Positions 27,030-37,800 of a stretch of DNA of 64,000 bases are shown one piece after another (the stretch's first letter is position 1; each line of letters begins with the position of its first letter). Source of the DNA: Mesorhabditis belari (Eukaryota; Nematoda; Chromadorea; Rhabditida; Rhabditidae); contig CAUEEP010000740.1 in the NCBI GenBank assembly GCA_958450365.1, forward strand, positions 310,001-374,000, given 5' to 3'. Below the pieces are notes generated by a model. That model saw only the letters and a list, made by a program, of their open reading frames with translations, was not told where the DNA came from and did not search any database. Made by a program: the position numbers and the translations under genes.

Positions 27030-28023
27030 TTTCTCAGCTCATTTATGTAATACTAGAGAACTTATAGTTAGCAGAATTTCAGACTTAGTGAAGAAAGAAG
27101 AGTGGATTTCATTACGACTTTCAGAGAGATTCTTACAGTTTCAACTGTGCAAACTTTTTCTAGATTAAAACTTACGGGCTTTTTTAAACAACAGCCATTC
27201 AGAATTCGAGATTAGTTTCCAAAAACAAACTACCGTACTACAGAAAACTATTGGTTCCCGTATTGCTACGAATCAATACGTAAATTTCTAATCAGCATCG
27301 AAACACGCATCCGCCGCATAAGTCAAAACACTAAATGGGTTAATGGTGGGCAAAAGGTGGACACCGTATTTTCCCTAATAGTAGTGCACCGCGCCGAGCC
27401 GAATTGATGACAATTTCACGGTTTCCAAGTTTTCACAGAAGCTCAACACTCTAATCCCCAGCCAGATCTCATCGTCAGCTACATTTCCCGATCCCACATC
27501 GATAGGTTCTGATAAGCGCTTTTCGAGATTTCGAGTAATTTAGGCGAATGGTGCATTAGGGAAAATACGTTATTCATTTCTAAACCCAAGAAGATCCATT
27601 TTTGGTGATCGATCTCCCAGAAAAAAAAAACGACGAGGGGTTGATCGGATGGGTGATGGGTGAAAGAGAATGGAAAAGAAGGGAGCTATTTTTGTGTTGA
27701 ATGAGAAAAGGGAGAGGCTGGATGGATCTATCGAATTCCCGTGTGTGATCCATCCAATCTATTCCCCCCATATCCTTTTGTATGCTTTTCGTCGAATCCA
27801 CTTGATCATCGCAATTCTTGCTATTTCGTGATCTCCATCGCATTTTTCTCCCCTTTCCCCCTTTTGCATTGTTTGAATTGATTCGATCAGTCTAATACCT
27901 TGCTCTCAATAGGTGGATATAGTGCTTTTTCGAAAGTTTACAAGCAATGCATACAAATTCAATAATTGAAGCCTTAATCACTTAAGAATTTAACCTTTAA
28001 CCTTGTAACACCTCTACACCTAG

Positions 28024-28160
28024 CTTGTACTTTGCGCCCTCACAAACACAGACCCTCTGGCACACTTGATTCCTCATTCGCTTCATTGAAAACCGAGTTT
28101 CCAAGAAACCAAGTGGGAATGAGCCAGAGATTGCGCGTTGATCCGAGCACAAAGTACAAG
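28024..28160. mobile_element. MITE, family D copy 2, next to the transposase remnant
   Basis: Ends CTTGTACTTTGCGCCC (left) and GAGCACAAAGTACAAG (right), about 137 bp apart, sharing CTCTGGCACAC with the copy at 26224. The transposase fragment begins immediately to the right, so the right-hand terminus may belong to a partly deleted autonomous element. Confidence 0.75.
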
Positions 28161-28168
28161 GCAAGCAA

Positions 28169-28423
28169 TTACTTGGTTGGCAATTGCTTTAGTCCAACTT
28201 CAAAAAGACGTCTCGGCATCGAAGAGACAAGGTCATGGAGCGCTGTTGGCTGAAGCCGATTCCAGGCTACTTGAATGGCTTTCTTGAGTTCATTCACGCT
28301 CGAATATTGCTTGTTTCCCTTGTAGAGATCTCGAACGAGTGTCCCCCACACATTCTCAATCGGGTTCAAGTCTGGGCTGCAAGCGGGCCAAGCGACAGTG
28401 CCGCAATTACCGTTCCCTATCAC
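28169..28423 (-). pseudogene. Tc1/mariner-like transposase, C-terminal fragment
   Basis: The reverse strand encodes WPACSPDLNPIENVWGTL, the signature around the last acidic residue of the DDE/DDD catalytic triad of Tc1-like transposases, followed by the usual C-terminal segment (NELKKAIQVAWN, SMPRRLFEV). The N-terminal DNA-binding domain and the first two catalytic residues are absent from this fragment, so the copy is dead. The adjacent terminus GAGCACAAAGTACAAG recurs at 26.2 kb and, in part, at about 57.44 and 61.99 kb. Confidence 0.9.
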
Positions 28424-28869
28424 CCATTAATATGCTGATATTTTGTGCTAAATTATGAACAAAAAAACTAATCTGTTAAGCTGAATATCTTTTGATTTAT
28501 TCTTTGATTTAAAAGAGGTTTTCGAAATTGAATCTCTGGGGTTCTCTGGAATCTCTTTTGCAATACTTTTGTAAAGAATGTGAATTCAAGCTTCGATTTC
28601 CTTCAATTCATTTTCTTTTCATTTCTCAAGAAAATCCGCCTCATCTTTTCACTCAACTATCAAATTTTAACGCTAAAAACTTAAAAACCTATTAGATTAG
28701 ATGAATTTTTATCATTTTTCAAACCTCTTTTTGTCAAGAATCGAGTCAAGGCTTGTTTTTCTGTCTTTAAATTTTTTGCTATCACTTTATGAACGATCAA
28801 TAGCATTTCAATTTCCAGATCAATTAATCACAATTTGATGATCTGAAACTTTAAAGTTATTCAATTAAT

Positions 28870-31800
28870 ATGATGGAAACAGAAGAAACCCGTCAATGGG
28901 AACGACATGTTACCGCGAATAATCACCGACTCCACACAATCACTCAGGTATTCGTTTCTAGGTATAAACGGATGTGGACTAGAATTTGGGTTAAGTTAAA
29001 GAGAGTGGATCCCTTTTGATATCCCGCCATCTCTAACACCCCGACAACCCAACTCAACTCCTCCAACGTATTAGAGGGGAGTCCCTGTGAAATGACCGAC
29101 CTGTACTGCAGTTGCATAGACCCGGAAGATATATATCTTTATTTACAGTAGTATAATAAGACGAATAGATTACAAATAAATGTAAGGGGAAGGGGGACTC
29201 CAAATAAGAGTCTCACTTGTCCTCCTAGGCTCCTCACTGTCCTCCTAGGCTCCTCACTGTCCTCCTAGGCGCCTCACTATCCTCCTAGGCTCCTCACTGT
29301 CCTCCTAGGCAATCCCAAGGACCGCCCCTTCTCGGCAATAAAAGGGATAAGCACAGGGGAGGACACATTTGCATAAGAATAGACAAATCATTTAATAATA
29401 ACAATAGTAACTAAAATATCAGTTTGGCTCGGAGCTGACACAGGTTTCATTTTGCGAGATGATCAATGAACGAAAAGAAAACATCAAAAGGAAAAGAGAA
29501 AATCTCAAAAATTCCAAAATTTCAAGCTTTGTTCTAGCCCAAATAACAGTACTTTCGAATACACCAAGTGCTTTTAAGCTAAAAAGTTTGTGGATAAGTT
29601 TTTCAATTTTGACTTGTACACTCTAAACATAGAACTATTTACATATAGAATCTCAATTAAAATAACACAGCACTGTAGTAAAAATATGAAGTTATTTAAG
29701 AGTTTGGGCGACGTGAACGCATTCCAAGGTGGTTGCCGAGAGCTCATTCAATGGTGCAGTGATCCGAGAGCATTCACGGCTCATTTTGAGGCGAATCTTC
29801 TCAACGCTTTACAAGTGAGTTCAGCGATTTGATTTTTGAATTCAGCCATTTTGTTGTTTTCCTCGTGAATCAGGAGAAATTGCGCAAATTTCATTAAGCA
29901 CTGGATCTATTGTTTGACTTTTCAAACGGCATTTATATAAAAAAGAAAAATTCTAGGTAATATCTGCTTTTTTCTTGTTTCATTTGCAAAATCTCAAAGC
30001 TATTTTGATGATTTTTATTTGTTTTGTTGACTAATTTTATGACTTTGATGATAATATTTTATGTAGTAACCTTGATTACTACATTAAGATAGGGATACTG
30101 TAGTGAGACAGACAGACAGACAGACACACAGACAGACAGACAGATAGACAGACAGACAGTCATGCAGACAGACAGACAGACAGACAGACAGACAGGCAGA
30201 CAGACATACAGACAGACAGACAGACAGACAGACGGATAGACGGATAGACGGACAGACGGATAGACAGACAGACAGTCAGACAGACAATGGACTGTACAGT
30301 ATACTGTATTCACAGTACTTATTTTACATATTTTATATTCTCAATTGGCCCTTACAATCCCCATTTGCAGGCTGTTGTCGACAATGCAGCCAAAGAGGGA
30401 TTCTCGAGTGATTTAGCCTCGGAGCTGGTGGCTCTTTGCCATCATCATCGACGACATCTCTCGAAGAATGCTTCCAGTGAGTAAAGGAACTATTTTATGC
30501 AGTAATCTATCCATAACTCAAAATGTATCTTTACTAAAATACTTCTTATAATTGAAATTCTCTCTCGGCGAGCCCAAGTTTTCAGCGCGAATTGGTCGAT
30601 GGCACGAGCAATTTCGTCGTCAAAAGCGAAACGCGAAAAAGAAACAAAAAAGGGATGAAGAGGGCAATGGGAACAGTCAAATCACCCAGATTCAAGGGTG
30701 GGTTCTTATGGAAAAAAAAACATTGGCTTTAAAATTCTTTCCAAATTTCTCAATATGATCTTTTGTCTTTTGTTACAGTATGCCGTTGAATTGATTAGTC
30801 AAGTTAGCATTAGATAGAAATCAGTAATCCAGTGGCACAGAATTTCCTACCGTAATCAATCTACTTTCAATTCGGCACTAAATTGCTCGATAAGCAAGTG
30901 AATAAAAGAAAAGATATTCAGCTAACAAGACAGAATATCCTTAAAATCAAGTTTAATACCGGCAATGAGTTCACTAAAAACGGGAGTGGGACAAATGCGA
31001 TCTTTTTTTAGCGCACCCGGACATTTGCGCACCTTTTTTTCCGCACTTAGCCCATTAGCGCACCTTTTTTCGCGTTTTAAAAAAGCTCTAAAAGCTAATA
31101 TTAACCAATTTCTATTCCAAAAGTTATTTTTCTAGGTAATTTGAGGGCGTAGAATCGAAATTTTGACATATCAGAGCTTGTGGAAACAAACGGACGGATT
31201 TATACAAAGAGAAAAATCAACAATTTTCTGTAATTTGACCTAGCCGTTTTGTCTTTCAAATTGGTTCCACACGCTCTGTTATGTCAAAATTTGAATTCGA
31301 CACCCTCAAATTACCTAGAAAAATAACTTTTGGAATAGAAATTGGTTAATATTAGCTTTTAGAGCTTTTTTAAAACGCGAAAAAAGGTGCGCTAATGGGC
31401 AAGGTGGGAAAAAGGTGCGCAAATGTCCGGGTGCGCAAAAAAGGTCGCATTTGTCCCACTCCCTAAAAAGTCCATATTTTAAAACTTTTCTTCAAAATTT
31501 TTCCTGACTTTTCCCTCAATTACAATTCTGCATCAAAAATGTGAAAACTTTTCTCCAATTTTTTTTTTTTGATAAAAAGTCATTTTTTCCTGACTGTGAG
31601 AGTTGTTTTGTGTGATTTCTCTGGGTGTCCATATTTTGTTGGATTTTTGATTCGGTTGCCCGGGTGAACTCCATTTTCTCCTCCTTTCCCTTTCGCTTCT
31701 TTTTTTCCTAAAAACAAAATCACCAAATACCTTTTCGATGAGAAAAAAAAATAGAATTGCCTCAGAGAAATATGATTTTTGAGGACAAAATGGGACTGTG

Positions 31801-34800
31801 TTTTCTTTCAAAAAAAAAAAACTGAAAACCCACGTAATTTTGTGATCTCAAAAGGAGAATTTCTTGGAATTGACTCAATTGATTAAAATAAGATATGAAA
31901 AGAAAACAAATTGAGTTTAATTCGAGTTTAAACTGTGAAAGTCTTCCCCGAAATCTTCCTTTACTCAAGTTCGTTTTCTTAGTGCTTAGTTCTTAGCGCT
32001 TAGTTCTTAGTGCTTAGTTCTTAGCGCTTAGTTCTTAGTGCTTAGTTCTTAGTTCTCAATCCTTAGTTCGTTTTCTAAAGCGTCAACTATTGAAAGCGAT
32101 CGTAATCTTGGCCTCAAGGGCTACCGTAATCTGTCTACTTTCTGGATTTTCCTTAACCCTCACAGAGCCAGCCTAACTATAATCGTAACTCTAACTTGTA
32201 AGCGCGTAACCTTTCTATAGTAAATTGAATCTTAAAACCTTGAGCAACTTTTTGTCCATCGCTCCCTTTAGCATTTGTTGCAAACTCGAGTTTTCAAATG
32301 GATTCAACTGTTCGAGTTAAACGAGTCTATTTGTCTGATCCTTCCATCTGCCAATTTCCCATCTGAGCCTCAACTTTTTCTTTGATTTCAAAACGGAGTC
32401 AAATCCCTCTTTGATTTCTTTCCTTTTCCCCTTCCCAATCCAGGTGACTTATCGGGTTCACCTGTCCCCATTTTTGAGCTCAACCTTCTGATTCAAAAAG
32501 TGGCGCAAAAGTTTCAAATTGAAATTTCAAGAGGTTTGTAAGAAGTAAAATTAGCATTACTTCAAAAGCGATAACCAAGACTAATAAAAGGTCCTATAGT
32601 TAGATTCCTAGTTTTTGTTAGTCAAGTACTGGTCCGTTTACTCATCCATTAAAGTTAGTGAGTTACGGTAGAACTCAGTCAACTGAGGCCTAGATATTAA
32701 AAATCTTCTGAATTGATCTCCTGAACTTTAGCTAAATGAAGTACCAGCTAGAAACGAGGATAGATATTGTTAAAAAATTAGGTCATCTTGTTGTGGTCTT
32801 GTGAGTCTCGTCTCAATTTTTGGCATAAACAAAATGACGTTCTTTCATAGGCATAGAATGATGAAAGGAGAAGAAGGAGTGTTTATGGGAAGAGAAGAGG
32901 AAGAAGAGGAAGAAGAGGGATACGGTTCTCCTCTTATCCCTCCCCTCGCTTCCCCCCAAGATGAACATTCTATGGGTGCCCTCTTTTGACCTGTGCACCT
33001 GCTGCCTTCTTTTCTCATCTCTTAGAAAGAGACAGACCCAGAACTGTGCTCTGTCCTCTACAGTTCTCTGTCCTGTCCTTTTTCTTCATCCTCTACAGTA
33101 TGATTATGAAATCTATGAAACCAATTTTTTTGCTGGCAAAGATTTCTGGCTAAAATTTGGAATTAACTGCCTAATCCTTTTCTATTTCACGGAGAAGAAG
33201 GAAAAGAAGATTTGCTAAATTCAATGTTTTCTTTCAGAGCCTTGTTTTTCAAAGGATTTAGAGAAATCTGTTATAGCTGAGAAAAGCTTGCTTTGAATCA
33301 AATCCTATCGATTCCAGTTTGAAAATCCGCGAAATATCGCTTTTGTCTTATTCATCCAGTGCATTCTTTCTCTCGACCAGGCCACTTGATGCCCCGTGCC
33401 TAATTTTCCGATAGACGCGTGACTTTGTGTGTTGGAGGGAAAGGAGAATGTGTGTGTGCTGCCTCAAAAAGCTGCCCCTTATGAGTGAGAGGGAAAGATG
33501 TGGAGAGGTGAGACGATCAAAGAGAAGAATCTCTTCTTCACCCATCTCGATTCTCTATCCACCATCACCATCCTCTTTTCCCCCGTATCCGAGTAAGCAC
33601 CCCATTTGGCATCGAATAGGGAGAAGAACAGAAGAGTAGAGAGAACAGAACAGGCCCGCTTTCCCATCTATTCCCAATTTGGGGATTCCCATGTCTCTAT
33701 TTCTCTGGACCTTTTCCAATCCCTTCAACGAATCCTTTCCCTCCTTTCCCTCCTTTCTCCTCAATTCATCCAATCTATCACCTCTCTCAATTTGTGATGA
33801 TCCCTGTTCACCGCCGATGAACACTCTCTCGCTTAGAGCTGGTGAATAACTCTTTCCCTTCTTTCCTCACGATTTACGAATGGAAAAGAGATGTGTGTGA
33901 GAAGTGCTTTCTTCTATTGATGCGAACAATTGAAAAGAAGAAATTGAGAGAGAAGAGGACAAACCATTGCCATTGCCATTGCCCGAAATGCTTCTCCTTC
34001 CCTTCCTGGTCTGGCTACTTGCCAGCTTTGTTCTCGGCTTTGTTAAAACTCCAAGATTTCCAGCTAACCCTGTAAATGCTAGTCTAGCCAATTTTCAGTA
34101 AATTTTATTGTCCCAAAAGAGAAGATTTGTTTTTGGTAAGTAATTCACCAAAATTCAAGGATATGCTCTTCCTTTTCTCTTTCACACAACCGGTCGAGTG
34201 TGGAGGGTACCACTTTTTGCACATGTGAACCGATAGAGGGGGTGGGTGAAGAAGGGGAAAGAGGGGAAAGAGGGGAAAGTGAGGATCGAAGGAGAAAGGG
34301 GAAAGAGTTCCCTCTTTTTGCAGACACACAGTGTTGTCTCCGCTCGTCTCGACTCTCACCTACAGCACAGATGGGCTCTTTTTGCAGAGTTTCCTTTTGC
34401 AGAGATCAAGGCGATGAGTGGAGACGCAGAGTGTTTGAAAGGCGGTGAATCGACCTATGCCTCTCTGTCTATATGGAGGAGCCGGTGCCGGCGTGTCCGG
34501 TATAGCGAATCACGGGCAAAGACGCGAAAAGGGGGGCACTCCAGCTCTCCTTTTCTTTTCGATTCGCCTTGTGCTCTACTTTATTTAGGCAAAGGGGACT
34601 CGTTTCTCTGGATCTCTGAAACGATTTCAGTTCTAAAGTAAAGAGTCGAGGTGGTGGAGAAAGGAAAGAGAAAAGGGGAAGAGCTCCAAAAACGGGTTTT
34701 CTTCTCTCTCATTTGAGCACCTCGAGCTTTTCCCCTTAAAAGAGAAGTTTCTCTTTTTTAAGGAATCACCTTGAGTCTCTTTCAACGGGAAAACAATGAC

Positions 34801-37800
34801 GGGAAAGGGTTACTATAAAGTGAAAGTCAAGATTTAGAGACTTTAGAGCAATCAGTAAAGCGGGAATGTTTACTTTTGAATGCACTTTTCTTTGTTACTT
34901 TTGAATTAACTTCTTTACTTTCAAATAAGCAGTTAACTTAAGCTAAAAGTTTTCAAGTCTAACAGTCAATCAGTGGATATTCAAGTTTTAATGAATAAAC
35001 CAGTTCTTTTATGGCGTCAGGATTCGAACCCACAATCTCTCGTTTACCGGGTAAACACTTATCAATGAGCTATATTGACAAGTGTTTCATGCGACCAAAG
35101 TATACCTAAGTCATCCCATGTTTCATACAGATCTCAATCACCATTTCACCAGAATTTTGGATAGAGAGTGTGAAAGATGGGGAAAAGGATTGAGGTTGAG
35201 AGGAGATCGATTCGTGAAAAAAAAAGACAAAAAGGACACAAAAAAGAGGTGGGAGACTGTAGGGAAAAGGAAGAAAGAGAACAAAATACAGAGCAAAGAA
35301 GCAAAGAAGCAAAGAGAGGCGGGGGTGTCCCCTCACGGTCTCTCCTCTCCTCTCTACCATCCATCTATCCCTCCCTTACAGTCTTTCCAGGATGTTCTCT
35401 GTCTCAACATCTCCCCTGATTCCCTACCCATCAATAAATGTCCTTATGTCTGTTGTCTCTTAATTTCACCTCTCCACTTGTTCTCTGTTCTTTCCCCTTC
35501 TTTCCTTTCCCTTCATTTCCTTTCCTTTCCTTTCCTTTCCTTTCCTTTCCTTTCTCCTCACTGGGTGTGATCGCTTGTTGTTCTTTTGACACCAGCAACC
35601 ATTTCTCCATTATTTCCCATTATTTTCTTCAAATATCTTTTTTTAAACACAAAACTTTTTCGTTTCCCTTTATCAGTAATCATCTTAATTTTTCGTTTAA
35701 ATTTAGTTCAGCTTCATTGTTAGATAATTATTTGAAAATATTGATTGATTGATGAATTCCTTTTCTCACCTTTCCTCGCATTTTCTCTCAATCAAATATC
35801 TTTTCGAATGGGTGAAGAGAGGTGGTTCTCGCGGGATTCGTTGTGAGTCAGCTGAGGGATCTCTCTTCTCTTTTCTTTCTCTCTCTTCCCAAAGCTTTTT
35901 TTTTTGCTTAATCCCAGAGAGCGTCGGTTGTTTAGCCAACCATATCGCGTAGTTACCTAACATTAACAATAAATTGTAAACAAAGAAGTTTCAGTTCTGG
36001 TTCAGCTTCATTTAGCTATGATCAACTTATTACTGCAAGATTTTTTTTATTAACTTAGCTAGTTCAAGCTTGGATTTAAATCTAGGTTTCATAAGTTCTA
36101 AATTTGGTTTTTACATAGAATCTCAATAAATAAGAATTTCAAAGGCTAGTTTTTTTTTTGTTTGATTCAGTTAAAAAGAAAACTTCAAGATTTTAGCTTT
36201 CGATCATTGTCACTTTGATAAACTTAATTTTGACAGAGTTTCTCAAGTTTCGAATTTTTTTTTACTCTTAATTCGTAAGCGAAAAACGAATTTAATTCAG
36301 CTTAATTTCTCAAAGATTTCACCTTTTGTAATTAATAATTTTAAAGCCTTTAAACTGTTATTTAAAATTTGAAACCTGTTTCCCTTGCCCGTTCCTATTT
36401 ACTGGTTGTATGTCAAAAGTTATCGTCTCTCTTGTTTCCTTTTTCTTTTCGTGAACTCATTTGAAAAGGAAAACAAAAAAGTGAGGGGGGAAAGGGGGGA
36501 ATCATGAAATTTCCCTCAAAAACAACCATATTTTTGTGTGTATGTTGAGGGATTCTTCACTGATCATTGAGATGAAAGAAAGGAATGGTGAAAAGGAGCA
36601 AAAAGAAGAAGAAGAAGAAGAAAAGAGGAGTTGTGTGTCTGTCTATCTAGGTCCTTTTTCCCCATTTCTGGAAAACAAGCACCGCTTCTCTTCCCTTTTT
36701 CTTTCTCTCTCTCTCTCTCTCTCTTGTGGTGGTGTGGCCAAAATTTAGCCACCCCTCCTCGCATTTTGTCATTTCAATAACACCACCAATAAACTTGTTT
36801 ATATTCTGTTTCTATTTTCTTTTTGTTAATTTCTTATTCTATTGATAAAGTAAGTTAGACTAGCGATTAGATTCTGAAAGAAGTCCTTTGAATCTGCTTT
36901 CTGTTTTAAACTAAAGTACGGCTTTTTAAAGGATTATTAAAGATTTATTAAAGGTTTATTAAAGCTAATATATGTTGTATACGTTATAAAGATAGGATTA
37001 CATTCATCTATTGGATCAAACAGATCATCAACTCCTTGAACATACTAAAATCTGACTTTAGATCTCTCTACTGTAATCTCTTTTAAGCAGTTAAGTGCAG
37101 TTAAGCAAAGCACTATCCATTCTCTATACGTTATACAAATAATTTGTTCATATTTTGAATCAAATAGATATAAATACAATGAACTTTCTGAAATCTAACC
37201 TTTGAACCTTTCTACTGTAGTCCTCTTTCTGTTTTGGATGAAAGTACGACTTATCAAAGCTAATATATATATTTTATGCATTATCCGGAAAGTATTATAT
37301 TCATACATTGAATCAAATAGATTATTGAACATTAAAATCTGTCCTTTGAACCTTTCTACCGTATTCCTCTTTCTGTTTTGCACTGAACTTTATCAGCACT
37401 TTATCAACAAACAAAAGTATAGTTGAACACAATAGAAATAACATTTTAGAAATACATTATTGTTCTCAAAAGCTTTTCTTGTACTTCTTTTAGTACAAGA
37501 TCTTATGCAAATGGCTTATGCAAAGCAAAGCATTCTCCTTACCGTAAATACTGTAATAGTACCCCACCCCCATAATGACGGTGCGGAGCGTTGCGTAGTC
37601 TAGCTTTGAACGAGTTTTTCTCGACACTGGTTTATGCTACAATGCGCGCTTAGGTATCAAAAAATAGCCCTGAATTTCAGCTATTTTTTGATACCAAGGA
37701 CGCATTTTTTGAAAGTACGGGAGCTTTGAAAAAATGAAGTACTAAAAAAACTTTTGCGACTACGCGACTGTACGAGGTGGGGTCCAATTACAGTATTTAC

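Larger units (their letters stand above)
21868..28869. other. 7-kb repeat-rich intergenic region
   Basis: No host gene is supported. Contents listed separately are several inverted-repeat elements, a perfect hairpin, short copies of a dispersed module, and a Tc1-like transposase remnant. The region forms the upstream flank of the ZMIZ-like gene, so its regulatory sequence may lie here. Confidence 0.6.

Noticed and set aside
29221..29310. Regular 20-bp repeats considered as a CRISPR array
   Set aside because: Units are directly adjacent with no unique spacers, in a nematode intron; it is an ordinary minisatellite.
30059..30313. 84-codon Cys/Leu/Ser/Val-rich frame on the minus strand
   Set aside because: It is a product of the (CAGA)n microsatellite.
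35012..35080. Functional tRNA gene
   Set aside because: The acceptor and D stems do not pair, so only box-like relics are claimed.
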